Assembly (NCBI RefSeq): GCF_014356525.2
Contig: NC_052507.1
Location: forward strand, 34,413,513-34,477,512
Direction of reading: 5' to 3'
Length of the DNA: 64,000 nt
Origin: Nilaparvata lugens
Lineage: Eukaryota > Arthropoda > Insecta > Hemiptera > Delphacidae
Part shown: positions 47,956 through 60,390 of the stretch, in pieces
How positions within the stretch are numbered: position 1 is the first letter of the stretch
How the letters are laid out: the number at the start of each line of letters is the position of its first letter
Made by a program: the position numbers and the translations under genes
The notes under the pieces: model-generated
The model's input: the letters and a program-made list of their open reading frames with translations, nothing else
Databases searched by the model: none
Told to the model about the DNA's origin: nothing

Positions 47956-50900
47956 GGGTACACAGTGAATCATGTATAGATATGTGAAGACGATGTGTTA
48001 TTCAGTTCTGGTTTGTGATACTAGAACTGGTTGTGTGAGATTTTTTGTTAAAATTCTTGTACAATAATTTCTGGAATCATCGTCGTTTTTTGGCTTTATG
48101 CAAATTGTGGTGATATTTTGAAATATTAACGAGGAAGTTCGAGATGTGTAGATAGAATGTTGCTAAGATTATGATAATTAATTATTGATCAAATGATTAT
48201 TCAATGGAATTTATGTTTCTTGTTGCACACTTTCTCTATTTTGGGTATTTATGACTTGTTATATGAAAGTTTTATTTACAATGTGAAAGATCTCAGGACC
48301 GTATAATTGAGGAAAAACGTTATTGATTGCATAACAGAGAAGATATAATTTAGTATCAAGATTGAGGAGCTTGAATAATCAGTCTAAATAATCTGCAAAA
48401 AATGAATCCTTTGATAATGAATTGAGTGGAAGAATGGAATAGAGAGTACCTATCTAAGAATGTATAAGAGTATAAGAAAACGACAATAGAGACAAAAATA
48501 TATTCATAAATAATTGAATTGTGTGTAAAAAAGTCTTAAAAAACGTTTCCATAATTTTCAAAAAATCAGCAAATAATATATAGCAGAAGGAACAGAATGC
48601 ACGTTATTTATCAAATCTAAGCGAAAGATCAAAGCCAATGATTTCTGACTGACAAAAAAATATGATCAACACTAACGTTTTTCATGAATTCATGTAAAAA
48701 TAATGAAATAATTGAATTAATGTAAGATCAATGTATATTAATGTGTTTAAGAAGTTTGCATCTGAAAAGAATATATAGAATATATAGAATATATAGGGTC
48801 TGTTTTTAACTTTATATCATTCTGTGTTAATGTATCTATTGAAATATTTGTTTGCAGACTGCAAACGTATCAACACCTTGACTGTGGTATACTTTGGTGT
48901 AAACGCAGCTTCAACTATCTAACCTGAATCAGTTGAATATTGTTGAACAAACTGACACAATGTGAATATGGAATTTCAATAATAATTAGGGTTCAAAAAG
49001 GATAGGAAAACCCAGTGATCATTTGAAATGGGAAAAAATGTAGGCTACCCATTACTAACAAACAGCATGTGGACATTTTTGTTAGCTGTATGAATGCGCG
49101 AGCGTGCCTCACCACTTCCGATCCTACTTTGAAAAATCTGTGATCTGGTTTTGTGTTTGGTGACACATCTTTGAAGCAGTCACGTTTGTATGTTTTGTGA
49201 TGGTGAGATATCGTAGAAGAGAGATGAACCGATAGAGATGTGGATGGGAGAAAAGGATGAGTGATTTGAACGAGAGAAAAATAGAACGTGGTCGTTGATG
49301 CCAAGGTGGATGTGAGTTGAGGGGCGGCGATTCCCATTGTACAAGTTTTGAATCCCGCAGAGTAGGCTCCTATCCATCCATCCTTGCGTCTAAATCGTAT
49401 TATTTATGATTGTGCGCTCTTTATTTATTGCGCACTATTCTCAAAAAGCCCCAAGCCGATTTGTTACATAATATCACTCACTAATCCCCGTTCGCTTTCG
49501 ATGCGCCACGTATGTCTGCCGATCAATGCATTCTTCCAATCTTCTAATGATATTCGTGCTGTCTGCTCATATCAGCATGAGCTCTGCTCAACTTAAATCT
49601 TCAAGCGCAGTTCAAATCGACGGATATTATCTTCTTACCTCAATAGTTTGAGGAATATAAATCCTTTATTTTCTCGATCGCTCTCGTACATGCTTATTCA
49701 ATTTACGGAATACTATTTCATGATATAATAATTTATTTCGAAGCTCCTTTTCATGACGATGATTGAAAGTTAGTTTTCATATCTATTGTTGAAAAAAAAA
49801 TAACTTGGAACAAAAAATGAATGCGCATCGTGCAAGTTTTATTCAAATATGTGATGAGGAACGAAAATAGTTATGTGTGTAACTAGTGTGCAAAGTGACA
49901 CTTTGCTATACCAAAAGAAAGGTTTATGCACGTTCAATGGGTTCCAAAATAATATTAATCCTGGATAGGATAGAGAGATGGAAATTGACATTTCATCATT
50001 TGTGAAATGAGGGTCTCTTATCTTTATTGATTGTATGCTCGTGCCCGTACAAAAATTCAGCGCATTTATTTAGGTGTGACGTAGAAGATTTTTGTATTTT
50101 ATGGTTAAAAAAATCAACTATTTGCCTCGTACCTATATACGATTATCAACCGATTATTTTTGGCAGTGGACAAGTAGACTTGAAAACAACTCTGGGAAGA
50201 AACTGCAAGGAAGCAATCTCAAATCTCATTATTACCTCTCAATTCCGTTACTACTGTGTTTCGGATGTAATAATGCAATTAAATCCAAATACAACCTACG
50301 CTGTGCATTCATATCGCAGCCGTTATTATGCATACAGATCTAATAAAATACAAAAAGCAGCCGGCTGATCCTCCCTTACGAATTAGGTGCTGCTTTATGG
50401 GGTGTAGAGTGGTAGGGCAAGGGGGCAACCCTCTACTGGGTCTGTTGTTGGGGCAGTGGCGGGTGGAGGAGGTTGATAGAGTAGAGGAGGGTTGGCAAGA
50501 CGAATATTTCCACTGAGGTCTCGTCGCTGGGGATGATCTATTGTCAGCTGTGTTGGCCAACACAAAACCACCTCCACCTCCTTTATTGTTCGATTCACGC
50601 TCACAAATTCGCACCCTTCACTCGCACAATGAAATATTATAATCCAATATGGAAATTCTTAGCCGACTACAGGAGCCGGCTTTGTAATTGGGGGCAAGTA
50701 GTGTTGCTAGAATTTGTTATTGGGCAATAACTGGAAAATCAGTCTTTCTGGATTTCAGATACTTCAAATTTATTCAGATTTCAGATACTTCAACAATTGT
50801 ATTTCTCCAAGAGTTTTGAGTGTAAGTACCTGAAGATTGTACATGTTCGAATGCTTATCGCCTTACCAACTCGCTCCTCGTCCTCACTCTTACTCCTTCA

Positions 50901-52158
50901 TTTATCTTCAGCTTTCCCTTTATTCTATTTCCAACTTTAAAATTATTTATGTTTCAGGTCTAATATTGTAATTTGTTTTCTTATTCAACCTCTGCCTTCA
51001 CTCTATCGTTTTTCTCTTCAGTGTTCACTGTATGTCTTCAGTCTCCATGACTAAATTTCTTTTGTTTAACAAATCAATTTACTTCTTGTCGTAATTACAC
51101 CTCTTCCGTCTTGCTCTTACTACTTCCCTATTCTTTCTCTAATTTTTCTGATCATTCCTTCTTCTCCCACCAATTTTCTCTTTCTCTCACGTTTTTTTTC
51201 AAATTCATCTTCCAATTATTCCTTTCAGATTTCTCTTGATACATCCACTTCTATTCTAACTCCTGTTTCAAACTCCCTTGTCCATGGTCTTAACCCAGAA
51301 CTCCCAACTTCGAACCCTCGAGCTACCCATAGCTTGTTGAATGTTACTATGAATATTCCTATTAATCCCTCGATTTTCCAACTCCATTACCCTTACTTAC
51401 TCCCAGTTTTGATACTCCTATCAAATGAATCTGGCTCCATTCACTCTTGATCATATTTCACATTATCTCTCTGCTAATTTATAACTTCTCATCATTCGTG
51501 ATCCCACCTACTTTCCAGTCCACCTCTCACTCCACCTCTCTCCACTAGACTCAGATTCAGAAGACTCACTGCTAGCACAGAAGAAGGAACCCTTCTTCTC
51601 TACTCTATGCCGCTAGCCTTGATGCAAAGTCATTGAAATTATTACACTCATTTGTCTTGTTGATTGATTTTTTGCAATATGATATTCAAATCATATTAAC
51701 ACTAATCCTGCTACCTCGTTGAGCTGCTAGGGATGAAGTAGATACTCGAATTTTTTACTTGACATAAAGTGTACGAGTAAATTCTATAACATTCACCTTT
51801 CTTGCAACAGAATTCAAACCATCTAGCCTACTGAGTATTGTCTGTTCTACTAGATTTTCGTAATATGTCCTCGACCAACATTCTCTTGCCAATCGAAAAT
51901 TTCAAAGGCGTCATCTTGAAATGATCTGATGATGGGAATCATGTTTGTACACTATTCTTCCTCTAGTATTGTAGATATCTAGATGAAATTCAAATTCCTT
52001 GCAAGGATTTTGCTGTGGTCAATAAGATACAGATTCCAAATTTGAAAGAGGTTTTGTCAAGCTTTTCCATTGTAAACAGTTCTAGCCAAAAGCAGGTTGA
52101 AAATTGGATTTAAAATCAGATGGGTATTAGCTGTCAATGTATTGCAATTCAATACTCG
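47956..52158. other. Non-coding stretch
   Basis: No gene is recognised. Positions 50870-51560 are C/T-rich on the plus strand. The small overlapping frames around 50030-50610 have no domain. Confidence 0.45.
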
Positions 52159-52699
52159 TTGATTGATTGATTGATTGATTGATTGAGTACTTTATTTATG
52201 TAGATTACAATATATACTGGCTTATACACTTGTATACAATAGCTTACAATACAGCAAAGTTATAGATGAATTTACATAATATAGACAAAGAAAATAACTA
52301 TTGAACTGTATATTATATGAAAAAGCAATTTGTAATATAATAACTATAGATAATAATCATATTGTTATGCATCTACATAAATTGGCGGAGCTTTGGACAT
52401 ATCAATGTCCATTCTTTGGGAAGAATATTAAAAATATCCTCCCCACTAACTCTCTACCAAAACGTTAATTTCGTTATTTAAACTAAGGATTTATTTATTA
52501 ATGGAAATATTGTAAAAGCTTTAATCAATATGAATATTGAAGATAAAAAAAACAGAAAATTGATAAAGTAAAATAATTATATAGGTAGATAAGATCAAAT
52601 AATTGATTAATAAAATGAAGTAGGCTGAAAGTAGATCAGGGTTATCAAATTTCAGTAATATACAGCAGTATGCAGTGGATAATTGAAATAACATGAGTT

Positions 52700-52702
<3 letters not shown>

Positions 52703-52762
<60 letters not shown>
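52703..52762. repeat. (TA)n microsatellite in the LINE 3' UTR
   Basis: About 30 uninterrupted TA units follow 'tttatataa'. Confidence 0.95.
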
Positions 52763-52765
<3 letters not shown>

Positions 52766-52833
52766 CGTTCTATAACATGGTTTAAAGGTTTATATTGGTG
52801 GAATGGGTGAGGGATGGTTGTCATGTGATCGTT

Positions 52834-53735
52834 CTAGGGCCGGACAGTTTCAGTCATTTGTTCCAAAATATGATTTTTTAAAGTCAGGTTGAAGCTCGCT
52901 CGGCTCTCGATAGACCTGATAGAAACAGGAAGTGTATTCCATGCACGACAGGCACTGACTAAGAAGGATTTTGTGAAAATAGTAGTTCGATGATTGGGTA
53001 TCCTTAAAGTACTTTCTCCGGTTCTAGTATGTGAAGCATCTATCCTCCTACCTTCAGAGACAAATTTGAAATCATCTTTAAAATAGTTCGGATTATCGTA
53101 TTTCAAGATATCTCTAACAAGCTTGACTATTCGTAAAAGCCTCTGATCGGGAAGCTTCAATGTTGAACTAGCAATGTGGGCTGGGGTGATATGATCATGG
53201 CGTTGGAGAGAGTAGACGAAACGTAGACAATAATTTTGGCAACGCTGTAGTTTATCATTCAGAGTGACTTGCATATCATTAAGAACAGAATTACAATACA
53301 TTAAATGTGGGAAGATGAGAGATTGAACCAATAATAATTTAATGTTTCTAGGGAGGATATCGTGCATTTTCTTCAATGCATGCATGGCTGAGAATACCTT
53401 TTTACAAGTTTTGTTCACTTGTTCTGACCAGTCAAGAGTATTATTCATAATAATGCCTAAATTTTTAACTGAGCTACAGTAAGGAATGTCATTACCGTCT
53501 ACACTAACTTTGTGAATCGATTCAAGGTCAATATTGTTTATAAGACGAGAATATCCAATTATAATGGGTTGTGTTTTGATGGGATTAAGCTTAAGGCCAT
53601 TTTTCTTTGTCCATTCCACTATCGAATTGATATCCTGATTCATTATTCCAACTGTTTCATTAATTTTTGTTATGGGACAGCTTAAATAGATTTGAAGGTC
53701 GTCTGCATAATTATGGAACTGGAGAATTTGATAAT
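52834..53735 (-). pseudogene. LINE ORF2 segment C: RT catalytic motif C to C-terminus
   Basis: This frame reads FHNYADDLQIY (YADD at 53709-53698, the reverse-transcriptase catalytic pair). It continues through NGLKLNPIKT (motif D) and KNLGIIMNNTLDW (thumb region conserved in CR1/jockey-like RTs). It ends with RPNYCLRF/HITPAH-type and SACRAWNTLP elements typical of the C-terminus in this group, stopping at 52834. The first ATG in frame is at 53643, but the segment is the natural continuation of the upstream RT in a different phase. It is therefore not an independent gene. Apart from the frame break, about 290 codons are open, suggesting modest age. Confidence 0.85.
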
Positions 53736-54437
53736 GGAAGAAAGGTCATTAGCATACAAAGTGAAGAGGAGAGGGCCTAAAATTGAACCTTGTGGTACTC
53801 CATGCATAACGTTTTTCCAAGTTGACTTTTTGTCACCGACAGATACACATTGTTTCCTACCTAATAGATAGGATTTAAACCAAACTAACGAGTTGTGACT
53901 GAAACCAAGAATAGTCAACTTATTCAGAAGGACTGTATGATCAACAGTATCGAATGCTTTAGAAAAATCAAATAGGGTGAGGATGGTGCATTTTCTTTGG
54001 TCCATAGCTAACCTTATATCATCAGTGACACGAAGCAGAGCTGTCTCAGTTGAATGGAATTTTCTAAAGCCTGATTGAAAGTTATGAAGCTTACTATTGT
54101 TGTCTAGAAATTTTACAACTTGAGCATGAATGAGTCTTTCTAGCACTTTGGACAATGCAGGTAAAATACTGATTGGTCTAAAATCCTCAACTTTATTGGG
54201 TGATGGAACTTTATTTAGAGGGCGAACCAGAGCAAACTTCCAGTTTTCAGGGAAAATGCCTTCTTCAAGTGACTTGTTGAAAATGTATGTGATGGTTGGT
54301 AAAACAGCAAATAACATCTTCTTGATAAATTTAATAGGAATTTTGTCTACACCCATAGCATTACTATGAATACGTTGAATTGCTCTGAAAGTGTCTTCTT
54401 CTGAGATTGGATGGAAATGAAATTGATCAGTGATTGG
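53682..54437 (-). pseudogene. LINE ORF2 segment B: reverse transcriptase fingers/palm
   Basis: The frame opens directly after the stop at 54440-54438 and runs in phase with the upstream endonuclease segment: 27 codons, then MGVDKIPIKF at 54356. RT motifs appear in order: ENWKFALVRPLNK; DFRPISILPALSKVLERL (motif 1); SGFRKFHSTETALL (motif 2); LFDFSKAFDTVDH (motif A, catalytic Asp); GVPQGSILGPLLF (motif B). After YANDLSSIIKFSS the frame is lost and ends at 53682. The YADD box lies in another phase, so a one-base deletion (or equivalent) occurred near 53715-53730, between motifs B and C. Confidence 0.9.
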
Positions 54438-55703
54438 TTAATCTAAGTTTGTAACCTGCTCTTCAAGATCATCTATATGATTAGCAATGACAACTTCGTC
54501 GCATTGGTTAGAGTGTGAAACGAAATGGTCATTTATATTATTCAATGGTAAGTCAATTTGTGGATTCGATTTCTGTTTGCCAAGCCCGAATTCTTTTATT
54601 CCCTGCCAAAGTGATTTAGAGTCTTGTCTATTGTTTGTCATAAACGAATTCAAATACCTAATCTTTGAGTTCCGTAATTCCTGTTTAACCCTATTTCTAA
54701 GGCTCCTATACTCTATCAAACTGTCCAAGTCAAATGTCTTTTTAAATTTTCTATGTGCTTTGTCTCTACGTCCCATCATCTTAAGTATGTCTTCAGTCAT
54801 CCACGGTACTCGTCGTTTTCTATTAATCCTCCTTGTCACATAAGGTGCATGTTTGTCATACAAAGTCAAAGTCCAATTCTCGAAAGTCTTGACCATGTCA
54901 TCAACTGAGGGTAATGCTTCAATTTGATGCCATGGAGTCTGAGCCACATCAGTCAGGAAGGCGGCTTCATCAAAGTTTTTGAAGTCTCTATAAGTGATAA
55001 TTTTCTGTTCTGGCTTGGGTATCTTATGGGAAAGTACACAGTAGATCAAATCATGTCTACAAATAGCTGGGACTGAGATTTGGCCTGCTTGAACAACCTC
55101 ATTGGGATCACTAACAATGAGAAGGTCAATGAGTGTGTCTGATTCATTAGTATGATGAGTTGGATCGAGGGGTAAAATAGTCATGTTTAGGCATTGGAAA
55201 ATTGTAGTCAGTTGAAAGTAGTCAAAGTTACGATTCGTCATGTTCAAGTCGGTGTTCATATCCCCCATAACTAGTATACGGTTATAACAAGGCATAAGAG
55301 AAAGCAAGGCATTTTCGAAATCTGTGAAATGACCTATTTTTGGTGGGCGATAACAGATACCAACGAGTAATTTATCATTACTAGATAAGGATAATTCAAG
55401 TAGCATAAACTCTGGTCTGGAACAATACTCTTGTTTAGATGTGATTAAAACTTTTGTTTTGATACCATCTTTCACATAAATTGCTACACCCCCACAAGCT
55501 TTATTTAATCTATCATTCCGGAAAAGATTATATCCAGGCAATGCAACAAAATTTGATGAAATACTAGGCTTCAAAAATGATTCGGAAATTCCGATTATAT
55601 TGAAGTCCTGAAAACGGAAGATTGCTCTGAGTTCATCAATGTGGCAACTGAGGGATTGTACGTTAAGGTGAGCAGCCTTGAAAAGTTTTTTGAAAGAGTG
55701 GAG
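54438..55703 (-). pseudogene. LINE ORF2 segment A: APE-type endonuclease
   Basis: The frame is open from just after TAG at 55706-55704. Before the first ATG (55574) it already encodes the endonuclease start: AHLNVQSLSCHIDELR (Asn box) and NIIGISESFL (Glu box). Then come GGVAIYVKDG, LLVGICYRPP, GDMNTDLN (catalytic Asp/Asn) and SDTLIDLLIVS. The last motif reads ICRHDLIY. Relatives usually have SDHDL there, so the catalytic Asp position appears to be Arg. A linker with basic repeats follows and ends in a TAA (54440-54438) that is in phase with segment B. This is a nonsense mutation inside what was one ORF2. Translation in the parent element probably began upstream of the ATG seen here. Confidence 0.85.
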
Positions 55704-56047
55704 CTAGAAACATACCTGCGTCATTATGACTATTATTAAAATAATCATACCTACTTGAGGGCGAGCGAGCTGACGTGTCAGTGAGAGGCATCATGGAAGC
55801 CGCAGACCAATCGTGAACCGACCTCAGAACGACACATGACGGGGGAAATGGGGATGAAACTGATAAAACTTAACCTAAATGAAAAAGTCTCCTGATTCGA
55901 GTGCATTCAGTATGCCTTGACAGTTCGGCTCCCTTCACTATTTAAAGCACTAGTTCAAAAATTCACTAAACACAATAAGATGTAGATGTGTGGAGTTTCG
56001 GTGATGAATAATCCTAATGATGAATAAGATGAAGATTGAGGAAGAAC

Positions 56048-56242
56048 TGGTAGTGGGAGATCTGGTCCAAGTGGAGATAGAGCGAGTAGGTATCCAGTAG
56101 TGGAAGAATCGGGTCCAAGTGGAGGTAGAGCGAGAAGGAATCCAGTAGTGGAGGATCGAGTCCAAGTGGAGATAGAGAGAGATGAAATCCAGTAGTGGAA
56201 GATCGTGTTCATGGTGGAGATAGAGCGAAATGGGATCCAGTA
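56048..56242. repeat. 47-48-bp minisatellite, four copies
   Basis: Units start at 56048, 56095, 56143 and 56190, with a partial fifth at 56238. They share 'cagtagtggaagatcg', 'gtccaagtggagatagagcg' and a closing 'ggaatc'. Units differ at several positions. Confidence 0.9.
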
Positions 56243-56654
56243 ACAACTGAAAAAGAGAAGAAGAAGCCAGCAGAAAAACGAAAAATCTTTGAAGAAAGTT
56301 ATCAATAGAGGAAAGATACATAATACAACTGATAATGAATAATATTCGCATAAAATTGAAGAGGAATAGTATGATTTAATGTGGGAGAGAATCGAATATT
56401 ATACGGATAAATATATGGATATTATAATATAATATATGGATATTAGTAGAAGGTAATCAGATAGAAAGAGAAAAGGTAGAAAGATAAATAGATATAGAAA
56501 GAGAAATAAACATTTGAACATGCTGGATAGCAAGTGGAAAAATCACAGGGAAAATAATGATAATAATAGGGAAGAAAAGAAGAGAAAGAAGGAATGTGCA
56601 CAAATTTCGAAGAACTTATGAAACTGAACTATAGAATAAGAATAGAACATCGCA

Positions 56655-56790
56655 TTGTGATCTTGAATTAATCAAGGAGAGAAGAAAAAGAAGAAAAGAA
56701 AAAGAAAGAGAAGAAGAAGAAGAAGAAGGAGAAGAAGAAGAAGAAGAAGAAGAAGAAGAAGAAGAAGACAAAGAAGAAGGAGAAGAAGAA
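56655..56790. repeat. (GAA)n purine tract
   Basis: The plus strand is almost pure A/G with a long GAA/AGA run, interrupted by 'gagaag' and 'gacaaag'. Ser-rich minus-strand frames across it are artefacts. Confidence 0.9.
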
Positions 56791-57635
56791 TAGAAAAGAA
56801 TAATAATCATCATCACAAACAACAATATTCAAGTAATCATTATAAATATAAGATCAAGAAGAGAAACGAGAAAGAAAAAATAAGAAGTAGAGGAGACGAT
56901 GGAGAAAGTGCTAGATTATTTTAGATGAGTTTTAAATAGTATTGAACGGTGAAGTGTGAAAAATATTATATAGTATTAGAAGTATAATTAACTATTGGGA
57001 GTTGCAGTAACGATAAAAGTAGTAAATTGAGAACTGTAATAGTTAAGTGATGAATGTCTAAGATAACGTTAAATGAAACACAGCCCCTATATAAGCATAT
57101 GAACAGACTACACACCCCTCTGCTCTATCAATAATTCTTCACACATTAGCTTCTATTGTTCAAGCTGTGGCAACAGTAGAAGATATCATTATATACGAGA
57201 TTACTATCTTTACCTATAGATTACATCCATATCTATAACGTATGTTAATCATCCAATTTATTTGAAATTCAGCATTTCGAAAATTATTAATTATGGAAAT
57301 AATTTTGGTAAGAGATGTAATAATTATTATTAAGAATAGAGATAATAGAGATAATGATTCTCTAAGTACCCTCTGGAGTATAGTAGTTGATGCATTGAAC
57401 GTAGTTTTGGGAATTAATATCAAGATAAATTATTAATCAGTATTAACAAATGTGGATCTCCTTAGTTTGAAATAATAGCCTCATATATAATCATAAATAG
57501 CAGTGGAAAGATTAATTTATAGAACAGAAAGCCAGCTCATGAAAAATGCCAAGGTATATCTACTGTGAAATGTATTAATACGAATTTCCTATTATTGTAG
57601 TGAAGGGCACCTTAGTCATCGAATCCTGAAATGAT

Positions 57636-58349
57636 TTAATTTACCTTTATTTTTTGAAGGTCGGTCATCCTCTCGACTGTGTGGACCCTCTTGGATCCTC
57701 CCTCGCCGATAGAGATCTTGATCCTCCCGTCCGATGACCAGACATTCCTATGCCCATGACGGTCGGCCGCAGCGTTGAGGATCTTGAGACGCTCCGCAGT
57801 CAGATCCTCGCGAATGGTGACGCCGGAACCCTTCAGCTTCCTCTTAGCGTCGAAGATCATCTTCTTGGTCCGGTAGCTGCAGAGTCGTACTATGATGGGT
57901 CGGTCCTTGGGTTTAGCTTGCCCTTGTTGAGGTGGTTGACGCCTTCCAACGCGATGCGAGCGGTTGACATCCGCCAGAGTCACGGGCACGTTCAGCTTCT
58001 TGTTGAAGACATCAAGCGCCAGCAGGTCCGTGTCTTCTTTGTCACTCTCCGGGATCCCAAAAATACGTATTGAATGTCGGCGCCCGTATTGCTCGAGGTC
58101 GTCGACCTTCAGGTGACAAGACACCTCTAGCTCACGAATTCTATTGTGCAGCTGTTTGTTCTCCTCCTTCAATGCCTGAAGTTCCTCAAAAATGGACTTC
58201 ACTGCCATAGATACGGCATGATGCACAGTTTCCTCGATTTGCTGTCGAATAATTCGGAGGGTCTCTTCAGACAGTGATCCAGAAATAGCTGGCCCTGGCT
58301 TCGGAGCATTGACCTCATTCCTTGGCGTGCCTCTGTTCGGTCGACCCAT
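57636..58349 (-). CDS. LINE ORF1 protein (coiled coil plus RRM-like, RNA-binding)
   Basis: A 237-residue open frame, apparently intact. Its role, by analogy with LINE ORF1 proteins, is binding the element's own RNA in a cytoplasmic RNP. The first about 25 residues are basic and Pro-rich (GRPNRGTPRNEV). Residues about 30-80 form an amphipathic coiled coil (IFEELQALKEENKQLHNRIR). Then comes the conserved junction DDLEQYGRRHSIRIFGIPES, followed by an RRM-like section (RPIIVRLCSYRTKKMIFDAK) and a C-terminal domain (VTIREDLTAERLKIL). The layout matches L1-ORF1-like/Transposase_22 proteins that accompany insect CR1/Crack-type elements. It is GC-richer than the flanking DNA. It belongs with the broken ORF2 downstream, although the 1.9-kb gap leaves some doubt. 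Confidence 0.85.
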   Translation of the reverse strand: MGRPNRGTPRNEVNAPKPGPAISGSLSEETLRIIRQQIEETVHHAVSMAVKSIFEELQALKEENKQLHNRIRELEVSCHLKVDDLEQYGRRHSIRIFGIPESDKEDTDLLALDVFNKKLNVPVTLADVNRSHRVGRRQPPQQGQAKPKDRPIIVRLCSYRTKKMIFDAKRKLKGSGVTIREDLTAERLKILNAAADRHGHRNVWSSDGRIKISIGEGGSKRVHTVERMTDLQKIKVN

Positions 58350-58575
58350 CGTGTACCGTTAGGTGGATTTACACTTTTACAGGCGAGAAGGTAGACTGAA
58401 GAATTAGGAATGTTTTTTCAAGATAAATAAAAAGAGTGTGAGTTAATCAAAAATATAATTTCACTATTGAATAAGGCTCGAGAAACTGAATAACTAGATG
58501 TATAATTTTGAAGTGAATTGAACTGTATAACCCTACGAAATATCTGTTAGAAGACGGAGCCGAACTGACACACGT

Positions 58576-60390
58576 TTACTCACTCGACATAACCAAGAGA
58601 GAGAGGCACAGTGATTTCTCAGGTGGGCAGAATCCTAGTATGATGATTACTATTCAACTGCATAACGATCAATCTATATCTCTACTGAATATGCACAATG
58701 TGATGTAGGATTAGGATTAGGTGGACAAGCTACAAGCCGTGATTCAATAATGATGAGAGAATGAGTGAGACAGCTGTCGGGGAACTTTGAAGGAGTAATT
58801 GGTTGAGTGAGAGTGAAAGAGTGATATTGCGGTGTGTGCTGGCTGGTAATAAATACACTTTTAATAGTAGACTCTGTGACAGGTGCTCAGTTCTGTTGGC
58901 GTTGCAGTAGTGGTAGTGACCGAGTTGAGTTGTACCAACACCTGTTGCTAAGCATTAGTTGTCACGCGGCTCTGCAATTTCTGGCCTTCTTGCATGCTAA
59001 AATTGGCGAATTTCAACTGCAATAATTGTCCAGGATGATGATGATGGGGAAATAGTGTACATACCAAAACAGTGATAGGGATTTGCTTGCAATCCGTCTG
59101 AAAAAATAGAATATTTCATGTGTTTGCAATAATTATATTGTTGATTATGATAACGTGGAATTCATTTTACTTTCCAATCATCATCAGTGATGAAAATATC
59201 ACATAAACTGTAATTGAAAGTCTATTTGGAGAAGAAAAAGTATTGGTTCTAGAAAGAAAGTGTGATGTTTTCTATTTTGAATGAATGACAAATCTGTTAC
59301 TGTAATCAGATGGATATATAAATCAGGAGAAAGATAATCAGACATGGGACGTGTTCAGTGAAGCTGAAGGGATATCGTCATTTGAGTTCAAAAATATTTC
59401 AGATTGAAAGAGTTCAGTAACGGATCTATCAAGGAATTAAAATAAGTTTTATCACTCAAAGGGATTTTGAAAGGATGAAATTCGAAAATTTTAAGAAAAT
59501 ATTTGAGTTGGATGATGAGAGGAAATTTTGAATGGAAGTCATTGTTGGTCGGGAAAGTGCTAGTGGAGGAATGAATAGTTACAACCTTACCGGTACTCAT
59601 CAAGTTGATAATTATTCGTATATTCCAAGTTATATCCATGTATATTTCATCGTATATCTATCGTATATTGTAAGTTATAGGCTACACTTTATTCATACAA
59701 CATGTTACCTAATTTTTTTAATAATACTTCCTGGCCTCACGCGACATGATCACATTGATCATTACTTACATACCAATTGCAAATATATTGAGATTGAAAA
59801 TATATGATACTATCCAGGAGTAATCAAGATGTAAAGAAATTCAACAAGACCACCTTAATTGTAAATAGTTCACTTCATATGATTATAATCAAACTGATAG
59901 TTTATAGTACCAATAGTCGATGAATTGCAATGAACATGGTATGAACGTGTACATGGAGAGGAATAGAATACATGGATTCCATACAGTGAAAACTCAAATT
60001 GTATATGGCTTGTCGTGACTGGAGCTGGAAGGTGATCTAACTCGCCTGCCCACCTTATCTTATGTTTGATTACTGGCACGCAGGTGAAACTACATGATGT
60101 CTATGCACATTGCTAGTTTTGAATTCATGTTCACAAGTTTATATTATATATGTTATCTTTCTTCTTCCACCCAACGTATTCTCTCCATTCACTGTGATTG
60201 TGACCTATAGGTCGAGTCCGTACGTACAGGTAGGCCTACACTTAGGGGTCTACACGTCCCGCATCAACACCTGAAAGACTTTTTCCACAATATAATTATA
60301 TTTTCACCATCTACCCTTTTCTCATTTTTCTCACTACCGCCACTGTTTCTCCTCATCATTTCCCCGTTCTCCTCCCTCTTTTTCTTTTTC
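58576..60390. other. Non-coding stretch
   Basis: No gene is recognised. This is mostly AT-rich DNA with short incidental frames. Confidence 0.45.

Larger units (their letters stand above)
55704..57635 (-). other. 1.9-kb spacer between LINE ORF1 and ORF2
   Basis: No LINE protein motif is readable in this interval. It contains the 47-48-bp minisatellite (56048-56242), purine-rich DNA with a (GAA)n run (about 56655-56790), and AT-rich sequence. A 12-bp stretch CAGTTCGGCTCC at 55923-55934 is repeated in inverted orientation at about 58557-58568. The length is unusual for CR1-like elements, so the interval may be a later insertion or expansion, or ORF1 and ORF2 may come from different copies. Confidence 0.5.
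52159..58575 (-). mobile_element. CR1/L2/Crack-like non-LTR retrotransposon (LINE), broken
   Basis: On the minus strand the order is 5' region, ORF1 (58349-57636), a long spacer, ORF2 with APE endonuclease and reverse transcriptase (55703-52834), then a 3' UTR ending in AATAAA and a (TCAA)n tail (52159-52186 as TTGA on plus). The tandem tetranucleotide tail instead of poly(A), the coiled-coil/RRM ORF1 and the APE-type endonuclease place it among CR1/L2/Crack-like clades. The exact clade is not resolvable by eye. The 5' end is placed near an initiator-like TCAGTTCGG (about 58565-58575) and is uncertain. No convincing target duplication was found. ORF2 has one nonsense and one frameshift lesion, so this copy cannot move autonomously. 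Confidence 0.85.

Noticed and set aside
50027..50614. Cluster of 60-113-codon ORFs on both strands
   Set aside because: Mutually overlapping with no family signature and no supporting splice structure.
54487..54843. 118-codon plus-strand ORF
   Set aside because: It is the antisense shadow of the LINE endonuclease segment.
57750..58073. 107-codon plus-strand ORF
   Set aside because: It is the antisense shadow of the LINE ORF1.
52140..58580. Target-site duplication of the LINE
   Set aside because: Only a 5-bp CGAGT/ACTCG match was found near the two ends, too short and too poorly placed to claim.
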